From: Desulfuromonadaceae bacterium UBA6124
GTDB lineage: Bacteria; Desulfobacterota; Desulfuromonadia; Desulfuromonadales; Trichloromonadaceae
Assembly: GCA_002423365.1 (NCBI GenBank)
Contig: DIVU01000320.1
Location: 1 to 28,847 of the forward strand
Length of the DNA: 28,847 nt
Direction of reading: 5' to 3'
The translations under genes and the position numbers were made by a program. The notes under the pieces were generated by a model. That model did not search any database. It was given only the letters and a program-made list of their open reading frames with translations, and was not told where the DNA came from. Shown here piece after piece: positions 15,413-22,818 of this stretch. Positions within the stretch are counted from its first letter, which is position 1. Every line of letters begins with the position of its first letter.

Positions 15413-17263
15413 TTAGTGGGATCCGTGCATGAACGCATAAACCATAAGAACAACCAGCGAAAGACCAATAAAGACCGCCGTAAAGCCTAAGGTCTTAAAG
15501 AAGAAGTCATACAAAATTCCGCTCGGCTTCGGCTTCTCATAGAGATGCAGGGTACCGGCTTCCTCGTAACGCTTCCATTGATCGCCGCGCTCGTGGATAA
15601 ATTCCTCTTTCGGCATTTCCCCATTGAAAATAACGAAGTCCATGGGGAACTTCTCAGGCCGTCCGTGGGTGTTGAAGAAGTGGACGGTAAAGATGAAGCC
15701 GGTGGCCAGAAGCGCCTCGTCCGAGTGGACGATGGTCGCTACGTTGAAGGCCCAGCCGGGGAGGAAAGAGCCGAAGAATTCGGGGAACCAGAGCATCAGA
15801 CCGGAGCCGCCGATGGCGAACATACCCCAGAAGACCGCGATGAAGTCGAACTTCTCCCAATAGGTCCAGCGCTCGAAGGTCGGCTTCGGTCCGCGGAAGA
15901 GGAACCAGCGGACCATATTGGTCACGTCGCGGATATCCCGCAGGTTGGGACAGAGGGACTCGGGACCGAAGAGCCGCTGAATGAAGTTGCCCGGAATGTC
16001 CTTGCGAATGAAAAGGAAGTTAATGGACATGTAAATCGCGGCGCCGAAATAGACGAAGGTGATCCCCGCGCAGATCCGGTGGATGTAGGCCGCGTTGGCC
16101 GCCGAGCCGAAGAAATCCATGAACATCTTGGCCCAAGGCTGGTCAGCGAACTTCAGCGGCAGGCCGGTCAAGGACAGACCGAGGAAGCTGATGATCACCA
16201 AGAAGTGCAGGAAGACATGGCGCTTGGTGAAACGGCGGTACATCTTGTGCGGATCCTTGATGTGCTGGACAAAGCCATGCTCCATCAGCTCCCGCTTCTT
16301 CTCGCGATTTTCCACGAAGCCGCGGAACATCCAGAGCAGGGAATGGATCCAGAAGACCCCAAAGGTCGTCACCAGCAGGGTGGTCATGGCGAGAAAGGTA
16401 TAGTAGAGAAGCGGATACTTGTCCTTGTCGTGGGAACCGTGAGAGTAGTACATGGTGAAGAGCGGCGTCGCCTTTTCATGGCAGACGGCGCAGGTCGCCA
16501 CCAGATTTTCCTCGTTTACGCTCGAGCGCACATCGGCGGCGGGCAGGACGCCGTGCGAAGTGTGGCAGTCGGCACAGCCAGCCACCAGTTCGGGATAACC
16601 GAGGCGAAAGTTCTTGCCGTGGTAGCTCTCCATGTAGGTCTTGACCGCGACGTTGAAGACGTCGTTGCGGGCCATCATCTCTTCGTCGGCATGGCACTTG
16701 AGGCAGACGCTGGTATGAAACTCGCGATTCTCCTTGGAATTGGCATCCCCCAGGGGCTTGACTTCATGTAGGTTGTGGCAGTCGTGGCAGGCTGCCGAAT
16801 CGGGGTTGCCGGCCAGCACACCCTTGCCGTGGGACGATTCCATGTAATTTTCATGATTGTCGTGGCAACCGGTACAGGTTTCCACAACCTTTTGCTTCTC
16901 GCCCTTCCAGGATGCCAGGGTATGGATTTGGGCATGGCAATCGGCACACTTGATATCGTTGAGCATATGCACGCTGGCATAATGCTCGGCGGTCTGCTGC
17001 TTGTGGCAGCGAACACAGCTGACCGGCGCGGGCATCACCGTGCCGTCGATGTGCCCCTGCAGATCGGACAGCTCGACATGACAGCTGGTACAGGCATTCT
17101 GGCCGTGGACCGAGGCGCTGAATTCGCCAACGGAAACCACATCTTCGTGGCATTCCAGACAGGCTTTGGGATCGATGGCCAAGCCGTTATCCGCGGCTGC
17201 AGGCATAACCAGGGCCAGTAGCAGGGCCAGGGCCATCATCAAACGTGGCAAAGCGTGGTGCAT
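15413..17263 (-). CDS. cbcL: nine-haem c-type / b-type fusion cytochrome, CbcL-like
   Basis: A 616-residue fusion. Residues 1-24 are a signal peptide. Residues 35-262 hold nine CXXCH haem sites, starting at C35, C58, C83, C106, C130, C159, C187, C230 and C258. From about residue 280 come six or so transmembrane helices with histidines suited to b-haems (for example FTKRHVFLHFL, AYIHRICAG, IVHSDEALL and FTVHFFNTH), like the cytochrome b subunits of hydrogenases and formate dehydrogenases. This matches Geobacter CbcL, a menaquinol oxidase used with low-potential acceptors such as Fe(III) oxides. The start at 17263 has AGGAGG 6 bases upstream; the longer frame to 17365 lacks a signal peptide. 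The downstream neighbour is ImcH-like. Confidence 0.87.
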   Translation of the reverse strand: MHHALPRLMMALALLLALVMPAAADNGLAIDPKACLECHEDVVSVGEFSASVHGQNACTSCHVELSDLQGHIDGTVMPAPVSCVRCHKQQTAEHYASVHMLNDIKCADCHAQIHTLASWKGEKQKVVETCTGCHDNHENYMESSHGKGVLAGNPDSAACHDCHNLHEVKPLGDANSKENREFHTSVCLKCHADEEMMARNDVFNVAVKTYMESYHGKNFRLGYPELVAGCADCHTSHGVLPAADVRSSVNEENLVATCAVCHEKATPLFTMYYSHGSHDKDKYPLLYYTFLAMTTLLVTTFGVFWIHSLLWMFRGFVENREKKRELMEHGFVQHIKDPHKMYRRFTKRHVFLHFLVIISFLGLSLTGLPLKFADQPWAKMFMDFFGSAANAAYIHRICAGITFVYFGAAIYMSINFLFIRKDIPGNFIQRLFGPESLCPNLRDIRDVTNMVRWFLFRGPKPTFERWTYWEKFDFIAVFWGMFAIGGSGLMLWFPEFFGSFLPGWAFNVATIVHSDEALLATGFIFTVHFFNTHGRPEKFPMDFVIFNGEMPKEEFIHERGDQWKRYEEAGTLHLYEKPKPSGILYDFFFKTLGFTAVFIGLSLVVLMVYAFMHGSH

Positions 17264-17301
17264 AGAAAACCTCCTGACATCGTTAAATTTCTTGTTCCAC
17301 C

Positions 17302-17312
17302 CGTGTAACACG
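17302..17312. promoter_or_regulatory. 11-bp palindrome in the cbcL leader
   Basis: CGTGT and ACACG flank a single central base, forming a perfect dyad 39 bases upstream of the cbcL start codon. It could be a protein-binding site or the tip of a small RNA hairpin. Confidence 0.3.
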
Positions 17313-17325
17313 TAACCTGTAAAGG

Positions 17326-17361
17326 AAAAAAGCTTTCCGATAGCCCCTCCCGGTCCTATCG
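17326..17361 (-). promoter_or_regulatory. hairpin plus T-run in the cbcL leader, possible attenuator
   Basis: On the minus strand CGATAG (17356-17361) pairs with CTATCG (17338-17343) around a G-rich loop. Six bases later come six Ts (17326-17331). Placed about 60-100 bases before the start codon, it could pause or end transcription. The 6-base gap before the Ts weakens the case. Confidence 0.3.
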
Positions 17362-17381
17362 TCATCTTTATGTATTTTTTT

Positions 17382-17425
17382 TATATACAGCGCTCCTGAC
17401 TATCACAGCAAAACACAAAAGTCAA
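17382..17425 (-). promoter_or_regulatory. candidate cbcL promoters
   Basis: Two overlapping options on the minus strand. One is TTGACT (17420-17425) with an extended -10, TGTGATAGT (17399-17407), and a 15-base spacer. The other is TTGCTG (17406-17411), an 18-base spacer and TATATA (17382-17387). Either gives a leader of roughly 110-130 bases. Confidence 0.4.
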
Positions 17426-17473
17426 TTGTGAATCGGCCCTTAGGTATTCTTTTCCATCAGTGATAAACCCATG

Positions 17474-17488
17474 AAACATAATATGTTT
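17474..17488. promoter_or_regulatory. AAACAT-N3-ATGTTT palindrome
   Basis: A perfect 6+6 dyad with a 3-base centre in AT-rich DNA, upstream of the small membrane gene (start 17641) and beyond the cbcL promoters. It may be an operator for either divergent gene. Confidence 0.3.
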
Positions 17489-17640
17489 TCGATTCCCTCA
17501 TTAAATACGGGGATATTGCCAAAAATTTTTATCAGGGCGCAAGAGAAAACCACGAAACTGGACAAAACCGGCGCCTTGTGCTTGAATCACGACGTTCCCG
17601 CTCAAGCGGAACAATTCCGATTTCCACGAAGGATTTTCCC

Positions 17641-17871
17641 ATGACCAAAGACACCGATCTGCTCCTGGCCATTTGTGCTTTCACGCTGTACATCGTCGGC
17701 GGCATCGCAACCTTTGCCGGCCTTGGCCTCTTCTTCTTCATCGGTGGTGGAGACGTTCTCGGCTGGGGCACCGGCAAGGGCCTCGGCTACCTGTGCATCT
17801 GCGTCGGGTTGTGCCTGTCGATCTTCGGCGTGCTCTTCATGCGCATTGTCCGCAATCGCACGCCGCGCTGA
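17641..17871 (+). CDS. small two-helix membrane protein
   Basis: A 76-residue protein with two predicted transmembrane helices (about residues 7-34 and 48-68), linked by a glycine-rich turn (GGGDVLGWGTGKG), and a basic C-terminus (RIVRNRTPR). I recognise no family. AAGGA precedes the ATG at 17641 by 7 bases; in-frame sequence upstream to 17578 has no better signal. It lies alone between cbcL (divergent) and atpE (convergent) and shares the bidirectional terminator with atpE. The good ribosome site and clean hydrophobicity pattern support a real gene. Confidence 0.7.
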   Translation: MTKDTDLLLAICAFTLYIVGGIATFAGLGLFFFIGGGDVLGWGTGKGLGYLCICVGLCLSIFGVLFMRIVRNRTPR

Positions 17872-17901
17872 AACAGCGTTTCATCGCGGCAGACAAAGCA
17901 T

Positions 17902-17938
17902 AAAAAGGGGGCGTGCCGTCAGGGCACGCCCCCTTTTT
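17902..17938. terminator. bidirectional terminator between small membrane gene and atpE
   Basis: A perfect 16-bp stem (17902-17917 with 17923-17938), AAAAAGGGGG then CGTGCC and its complement, with a 5-base loop. A/T runs at both ends make it usable on both strands, ending both convergent units. Confidence 0.92.
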
Positions 17939-17956
17939 ATGGCGTAACAGTCGAAC

Positions 17957-18223
17957 TTACTTGGCCAACAGCGACATCACCTGCTCGGTGAAGGGGTTGG
18001 CGAAGAGGATGATCATCGCTACAACGAATACGTAGATGGCGAGGGACTCGATCATGGCCAGACCGATCATCATGGTGGTCAGGATTTTGCCGCTGGCGCC
18101 GGGATTACGGGCCACGCCCTCAACGGCGCTCTTGATAGCCAGTCCCTGGCCGAGGCCGGTTCCGAACGAACCAATAGCCATGCCGAAACCGGCAGCGATC
18201 ATACACCAAGCAAAGAATTCCAT
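17957..18223 (-). CDS. atpE: ATP synthase F0 subunit c
   Basis: An 88-residue hairpin protein that forms the rotating ion-carrying ring of the F1F0 ATP synthase in the inner membrane. It has two transmembrane helices joined by a polar loop (RNPGAS, residues 39-44) that contacts F1. E59 in the second helix is the ion-binding carboxylate. Q26, E59, S60 and Y64 occupy the positions of Q32, E65, S66 and Y70 of the sodium-binding ring of Ilyobacter tartaricus; the residue after S60 is Leu rather than Thr. AAAGGAG lies 7 bases before the ATG. It is the last gene of atpZ-I-B-E, with a strong terminator after it and no F1 genes adjacent. Confidence 0.97.
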   Translation of the reverse strand: MEFFAWCMIAAGFGMAIGSFGTGLGQGLAIKSAVEGVARNPGASGKILTTMMIGLAMIESLAIYVFVVAMIILFANPFTEQVMSLLAK

Positions 18224-18296
18224 TGTGTTGCTCCTTTCGAGGTTGAGTTATTCCTAAATAATATAGGACCTTGAATCGCCGTAGCGAACGAATGAC

Positions 18297-18971
18297 TTAG
18301 TGGGCCTCTTCCAGGGCGCCGGCGATGTAGATCATAGCCAGCAGGGTGAAGACAAAGGTCTGGATAAAGGCAACGAGCACGCCCATGAGCATCATCGGCA
18401 CCGGCAGCAGGAAGGGAACCAGCGCCAGGAAGATCATCAGCACGATTTCATGACCGTACATATTGCCGAAAAGACGTAGAGAGAGCGAAAGAGGACGGGC
18501 CAGATGACCGATGATCTCGATGATGAAAATCAGCGGTGCCAAGGCCAGGATCGGACCCATGAAATGCTTGAAGTAGTGAAAACCGTGCTCTTTGAAACCG
18601 ATGATGTGCGTCATGGCAAAGACGGTCAGAGCCAGAGCACCATTGGTATTGAGGTTGGCGGTCGGCGGGTAGAAGCCGGGAATCAATGCCACCAGGTTGG
18701 AGACAAGAATGAAGAGGGCGAAGGTGGCCAGCAGCGGGAAATAGGCCTTGCCCTTGGGACCCATGGTTTCCTCGATGAGGTTTTCGACCCCGGAAACCAC
18801 GACCTCCATGAAATTCTGCAGGCCGCCGGGGACCATCTTCACCGCGCGCGAGGCCAAAAATGCCACGACGATCAGAACCAGCATGACGAACCACGTGTAG
18901 GTCACATGCTCGCCGACATGGGTGTGAAGTTGCTGTTCAAGCCACTGCAAAAAAAGAAAGGGATGCGTCAT
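18297..18971 (-). CDS. atpB: ATP synthase F0 subunit a
   Basis: A 224-residue inner-membrane stator subunit with five or six transmembrane helices that forms the ion half-channels beside the c ring. R166 in SLSLRLFGN is the essential arginine facing the c-ring glutamate. GHEI and the C-terminal QTFVFTLLAMIYI helix are also typical. The protein is at the short end for the family, a common bacterial form. It lies 21 bases after the subunit I gene and 73 bases before atpE, all on the same strand. AGGAGG is present but about 12 bases upstream of the ATG, longer than usual. Confidence 0.96.
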   Translation of the reverse strand: MTHPFLFLQWLEQQLHTHVGEHVTYTWFVMLVLIVVAFLASRAVKMVPGGLQNFMEVVVSGVENLIEETMGPKGKAYFPLLATFALFILVSNLVALIPGFYPPTANLNTNGALALTVFAMTHIIGFKEHGFHYFKHFMGPILALAPLIFIIEIIGHLARPLSLSLRLFGNMYGHEIVLMIFLALVPFLLPVPMMLMGVLVAFIQTFVFTLLAMIYIAGALEEAH

Positions 18972-18992
18972 GGTTAGCTACTGCCTCCTCGG

Positions 18993-19364
18993 TTACATTC
19001 GGATCGTCCGCTTTAGGGTGGTTAATAGCACATTCAGAACCACCACCGACAGCCCGACCACCAGTGCCGGCAAGTCGACCCTGGCCTTGGCGATCAGCAG
19101 GAAGAGAACACTTCCCAGCACCGCCAGTCGAAGCACATAATTGATTTGAAAGCCCTTGGCTGCCCGTTGCGAAGGTGCCCCGAGCAGACGGCTCAGGGCC
19201 AGATATCGCCAGTAGTGGGCAACTATGGCAACCAGCCCGCCCGCGAGCACCCCCAGGGTGATCGCCGAGGACCGCCAGAAGAGACTGAGAAGCACAAGGA
19301 TCGCCAGAAGCAGCCAGTTACGCCGGGACAACTCCCCCAGCAAGCGATCATCCGCGTCCGTCAC
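18993..19364 (-). CDS. ATP synthase subunit I family protein
   Basis: A 123-residue membrane protein with four predicted helices in two pairs. It occupies the usual place of the ATP synthase I chain directly before atpB. Members of this family are linked to assembly of the c ring or to ion supply for the F0 sector; they are poorly conserved, so position carries much of the assignment. Its start overlaps the end of the preceding AtpZ-like gene by 17 bases, so translation is probably coupled. The C-terminus ends in basic residues (LKRTIRM). Confidence 0.8.
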   Translation of the reverse strand: MTDADDRLLGELSRRNWLLLAILVLLSLFWRSSAITLGVLAGGLVAIVAHYWRYLALSRLLGAPSQRAAKGFQINYVLRLAVLGSVLFLLIAKARVDLPALVVGLSVVVLNVLLTTLKRTIRM

Positions 19365-19605
19365 CGTCTTCCTGGTTCTCTTCCTGTGAGCGCTTAAGTT
19401 CGCGCTCGGTCAGAATATAGATATTGCGAAATCCCGAGGCAATGCCAAACCCCAAGAAAATCAGGGTGAACCACGGGGAACTGTCGAGCTTCTTATCCAG
19501 CCACCAACCCATGCCGAGACCGATGAGGGTCGCGGCCACCATCGAGATTCCGACGCTCGAAAGAAAACCAAGGCTTTTGAATAATTGACGTTTATCTTCG
19601 GCCAT
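19348..19605 (-). CDS. AtpZ-like small membrane protein (ATP synthase gene 1)
   Basis: An 85-residue protein with two transmembrane helices (about 13-34 and 43-62) separated by a short charged loop (DKKLDSS), and an acidic and basic tail. The glycine pattern (GIGMGWWLDK-like, then GFGIASGFRNIY) is characteristic of the AtpZ/AtpI-like family encoded first in many ATP synthase operons. These proteins assist F0 assembly and have been proposed to conduct divalent ions. A GGAAG ribosome site lies 8 bases before the ATG. It is the first gene of the operon behind a near-consensus promoter. Confidence 0.83.
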   Translation of the reverse strand: MAEDKRQLFKSLGFLSSVGISMVAATLIGLGMGWWLDKKLDSSPWFTLIFLGFGIASGFRNIYILTERELKRSQEENQEDGDGRG

Positions 19606-19650
19606 TGATCAACTTCCGACAGGGAACAACGTTAGGTTAAAAACCTGCGT

Positions 19651-19679
19651 TAATTACCATACGGCCAGGGGGATGTCAA
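19651..19679 (-). promoter_or_regulatory. promoter of the atpZ-I-B-E operon
   Basis: On the minus strand a perfect TTGACA (19674-19679), a 17-base spacer and TAATTA (19651-19656). The leader of about 40 bases contains a short hairpin (AGGTT / AACCT, about 19634-19646). It lies just after the trmJ stop, so the operon is probably transcribed independently of trmJ. Confidence 0.7.
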
Positions 19680-19703
19680 CGGTTTTTGCCGGGTTTTCTC
19701 CAT

Positions 19704-20438
19704 TTAATCATCTCCCCGCTTGCGTCCGCGCCAATCCCGGCAACTCCAGTCGATCTGGCTCCACAACCCGCGCAGCATCCGCAGTTCCTGAACATCCAGA
19801 GACGCCCGCTGATGAATCCGGCGCAGACTGTTCATCACGGCCTCCGGACGCTTCGGATTGAGGAAAGCGATGCGCGCCAGAACCTTCTCCATCTGCTCGA
19901 ACAGGGCTTCTAGCTCCCCCTGCGACGAACGCTCCCGCGCCCCTGCCAGCGTGGCCGGCGGCTGCCGAGCCAACTCATGGACAAAGAGCAGCACCGCCTG
20001 CGCCAGATTCAGAGAACCAACTTCCGCGCTTGTGTCCACGGTCGCGGCATGGGAGCAGAGGGCAACCTCGTCACTGCTCAAGCCGGCATCCTCACGGCCA
20101 AAGACCAGCCCCATGCGCCCCCCCTCGGGAAGACTCCGACGCAGCTCCGGCACCGCTCCAATATCCAGCAGATCGCCGCGCAGGCGCCCGGCGCGCCGGG
20201 TCGTGGCCACGCTCAGGTGCAGATCGGCGATGGCCGAGGTGAGGTCGGGGAAGACCCGGGCCAAACCGAGCAGAGAATGGGCGCCGACGGCAAACTTGCG
20301 CGCCTCGGGATGCAGATATTCACAGGGATTGACCATCCGCAGGTCACTGAGCCCAAAATTGGCCATGGCCCGGCACACCATGCCGATATTTCCGGGACTT
20401 TGCGGCTCGACCAGGATAATGGACAAATTTTCCGACAT
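19704..20438 (-). CDS. trmJ: tRNA (cytidine/uridine-2'-O)-methyltransferase TrmJ
   Basis: A 244-residue SPOUT methyltransferase that methylates the ribose at position 32 of certain tRNAs using S-adenosylmethionine. The knotted domain shows all three motifs: PQSPGNIGMVCRAMANFG (about 12-29), FGREDAGLSSDE (about 112-123) and SLNLAQAV (about 140-147). The C-terminal extension of about 80 residues is helical, as in TrmJ dimers. The ATG at 20438 is used because GGAG lies 5 bases upstream and length then equals E. coli TrmJ; the longer frame to 20552 adds a non-conserved, non-coding-looking stretch. It precedes the atp operon on the same strand. Confidence 0.9.
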   Translation of the reverse strand: MSENLSIILVEPQSPGNIGMVCRAMANFGLSDLRMVNPCEYLHPEARKFAVGAHSLLGLARVFPDLTSAIADLHLSVATTRRAGRLRGDLLDIGAVPELRRSLPEGGRMGLVFGREDAGLSSDEVALCSHAATVDTSAEVGSLNLAQAVLLFVHELARQPPATLAGARERSSQGELEALFEQMEKVLARIAFLNPKRPEAVMNSLRRIHQRASLDVQELRMLRGLWSQIDWSCRDWRGRKRGDD

Positions 20439-20645
20439 GCGAACTCCATGAGTAGACAATGCTCCCACCTTATCTGAAGTCATCTTTCTTGACCAGCGTA
20501 ACCCGCTTCCAACGCTCTCTTGCTCCGTCGTCGGCTTGGTGCAAAAGCCCACCGGTCAGCCGGTTGTATCCACCTCGGAGTATGATAAACATTGAGGCAG
20601 CCAACACGTTAGACAAGATCCACCCTACCCGGAGGAAGTACAGCT

Positions 20646-22121
20646 ATGGCCGAACTCAATGGTGTCATGATGCAATTTTTTCATTGGTACAGCCCGGCCG
20701 ACGGCGGTCATTGGCGGCGGGTCGGCGCGCGCGCGGCCGAGCTGGCCACCGCCGGGTTCACCGCCCTGTGGCTCCCCCCGGCCGCCAAGGGGCTTGGCGG
20801 GCAATGGGACGTGGGTTACGGCGCTTACGATCTCTTCGACCTGGGGGAGTTCGACCAGAAGGGATCGGTGCGGACCAAATACGGCACACGCGACGAATAT
20901 CTGGCGGCGATCCGGGCGCTCCAGAAGACCGGCATCCAGATCTACGGCGATGCCGTGCTGAATCACCGCATCGGCGGGGATTTCGCCGAAACCGCCAAAG
21001 CGACCCCCTTCGGGCGGAATGACCGGTTGAATCCGACGGGTCCACAACGGGACGTGCGGGTTTACACCCACTTCGCCTTTCCGGGGCGGCAGGGCAAATA
21101 CTCCACCTTCGAATGGCATTGGTGGCATTTCGACGCCGTCGATTACGACGATTACAGCCGGGAGAAGGACAACATCTATCTCTTCGACGGCAAGAGCTTC
21201 GACTCGGACGTGGCCCTTCAATACGGCAACTACGGGTTTCTGATGGGTTGCGACCTCGATTTCCAGAACGACTGGGTGCGCGGCGAACTGACCTACTGGG
21301 GCAAGTGGTATCTCGACACCACCGGCGTGGACGGCTTCAGGATCGATGCCCTGAAACACATCGCCGCCTGGTTCTTTCCGGGCTGGCTGGACGAGATGGA
21401 GCGCCACTCCGGCAAGGATCTGTTCGTGGTGGGGGAATACTGGTCCCCCGACCTCCGGACCCTGCACTGGTATCTGGACGCCATGGGCCAGCGGATGGCG
21501 GTTTTCGACGTGCCCCTGCACTACAACTTCCATGTGGCGAGCCGCTCGGGAGGCCACTACGACATGCGCCGCATCCTCGACGGCACCCTCATGCGGGAGC
21601 GCCCTACCCAGGCGGTGACCTTCGTCGAGAACCACGACTCGCAACCGCTGCAAGCCCTGGAATCGTCGGTGGAGTCCTGGTTCAAACCGCTGGCCTACGC
21701 CCTCATCCTGCTGCGCCGGGAAGGTTATCCCTGTATTTTCCAGGCCGATTACGACGGCGCCGAGTACGAGGATTACGGAAAAGACGGCAACCGCTACCGG
21801 ATTGTCTTGCCCACGCTGCGCCCAATCCTGGACATCCTGCTATGCGCCCGGCGGAACTATGCCTATGGTCCGCAATACGACTATTTCGACCACGAGAACA
21901 CCATCGGCTGGACCCGCCTGGGGGACGACCATCATCCGGGCGGACTGGCCGTATTGATGAGCGACGGCCCCGCCGGCTGGAAATGGATGGAGGTCGGCCA
22001 GCCGTGCCGTCGCTTCGTCGATCTCACCGGCCAGGTTCCGGAACCGGTCTGGACCAACGAATACGGTTGGGGAGAATTCCGCTGCCAGGGGGGCTCGGTT
22101 TCGGTCTGGGTCAGGAACTGA
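20646..22121 (+). CDS. amyA: cytoplasmic alpha-amylase (GH13)
   Basis: A 491-residue glycoside hydrolase family 13 enzyme that cleaves alpha-1,4 bonds of glycogen or maltodextrins. It has no signal peptide, so it should act in the cytoplasm like E. coli AmyA, probably on stored glycogen. The conserved regions are GDAVLNH (about 100-106), GFRIDALKH with nucleophile D234, VVGEYW with acid/base E264, and VENHDSQP with transition-state stabiliser D331. The start has GGAGGA 9 bases upstream. It is divergent from trmJ across a 207-base gap in which I find no clear promoter. No glycogen genes are adjacent in this window. Confidence 0.93.
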   Translation: MAELNGVMMQFFHWYSPADGGHWRRVGARAAELATAGFTALWLPPAAKGLGGQWDVGYGAYDLFDLGEFDQKGSVRTKYGTRDEYLAAIRALQKTGIQIYGDAVLNHRIGGDFAETAKATPFGRNDRLNPTGPQRDVRVYTHFAFPGRQGKYSTFEWHWWHFDAVDYDDYSREKDNIYLFDGKSFDSDVALQYGNYGFLMGCDLDFQNDWVRGELTYWGKWYLDTTGVDGFRIDALKHIAAWFFPGWLDEMERHSGKDLFVVGEYWSPDLRTLHWYLDAMGQRMAVFDVPLHYNFHVASRSGGHYDMRRILDGTLMRERPTQAVTFVENHDSQPLQALESSVESWFKPLAYALILLRREGYPCIFQADYDGAEYEDYGKDGNRYRIVLPTLRPILDILLCARRNYAYGPQYDYFDHENTIGWTRLGDDHHPGGLAVLMSDGPAGWKWMEVGQPCRRFVDLTGQVPEPVWTNEYGWGEFRCQGGSVSVWVRN

Positions 22122-22292
22122 AGGGCATGGACGAACTCACGCCCACACCTCCTGCTGCCCCCACAGCTTGCAGATCGGCGCGGCAAAAAGGCACGCTCGC
22201 TCCAGAACTTTGAGTTGGACCAGTTCGATCCGGACATAGCGCTCCGTCGGCAGACGTAAACCGCAGCCATAACTTGTAATAAGGAGGCAAAG

Positions 22293-22739
22293 ATGAAGAC
22301 TTCCAACTTCAGAATACAACAATGGGTCGTCCTGCTGGTCGCCCTGCCCCTGCTCTTTTCCACCGACACTGCCTTGGCGGATGACGACCGCTGGCAGGTG
22401 ATCCTCACCACCGGCGACGTCCAGACCCAGGGAATGGCGCTGGTGTTGGCCGGCGAAGCCCAACGCCAGGGAACCCCGGTGCGGGTACTCCTCTGCAGCG
22501 AAGCCGGAAAACTGGCGCTCAAGGAGTTCACCCCGCCGACCCTCAAACCCCGGGATGTGAGCCCGAAGCAGATGCTGCAAGGACTCATGCAGAACGGCGC
22601 CCAGGTTCAGGTCTGCGCCCTGTTCCTGCCCAACACGGACAAAACCGCCGACGATCTCATCGACGGCGTCACCGCCGCCACCCCGCCGGAGATCGTGAAG
22701 CAGCTCAATGACGACGATACGCGAATATTGAGCTTCTAA
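22293..22739 (+). CDS. secreted DsrE-like protein
   Basis: A 148-residue protein with an N-terminal signal peptide (residues 1-30, cleaving near ALA-DDD) and one DsrE/DsrF-like domain. It shows the WQVILTTGD first strand, an MALVLAGEAQRQG helix and an RVLLCSEAGKLALK segment. C108 stands after the QVQV strand, where sulfur-relay DsrE/TusD proteins carry their active cysteine; C68 is a second. A periplasmic location would exclude the usual cytoplasmic sulfur-relay partners, so the role is open: persulfide handling, metal binding or a disulfide-bonded scaffold are possible. AAGGAGG lies 6 bases before the ATG. Single gene ended by a strong terminator. Confidence 0.75.
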   Translation: MKTSNFRIQQWVVLLVALPLLFSTDTALADDDRWQVILTTGDVQTQGMALVLAGEAQRQGTPVRVLLCSEAGKLALKEFTPPTLKPRDVSPKQMLQGLMQNGAQVQVCALFLPNTDKTADDLIDGVTAATPPEIVKQLNDDDTRILSF

Positions 22740-22754
22740 ACGGCGAAGCGCTCC

Positions 22755-22800
22755 AAAAAAAGCGGGGAGGACCAAAACATCGGCCCTCCCCGCTTTTTTT
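22755..22800. terminator. bidirectional terminator between dsrE-like gene and carB
   Basis: A perfect 16-bp stem (22755-22770 with 22785-22800), seven As then GCGGGGAGG and its complement, with a 14-base loop. The T-run on either side serves both convergent genes. Confidence 0.92.
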
Positions 22801-22818
22801 ATGCTGAACTCGCCAGTT

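Larger units (their letters stand above)
17264..17640. other. 377-base divergent intergenic region (cbcL / small membrane gene)
   Basis: No gene is seen. The cbcL half carries promoter candidates (17382-17425), a leader hairpin with a T-run (17326-17361) and a palindrome CGTGT-A-ACACG (17302-17312). The other half is AT-rich and carries the AAACAT/ATGTTT palindrome (17474-17488) and, just before the small membrane gene, a GC stem at about 17594-17612. Confidence 0.6.

Noticed and set aside
22137..22265. Minus-strand frame end that reads like protein (VQLKVLERACLF region), possible remnant of a lost gene
   Set aside because: No homologue recognised, no start, and it merges into the antisense of the DsrE-like gene; too short to support as a pseudogene.
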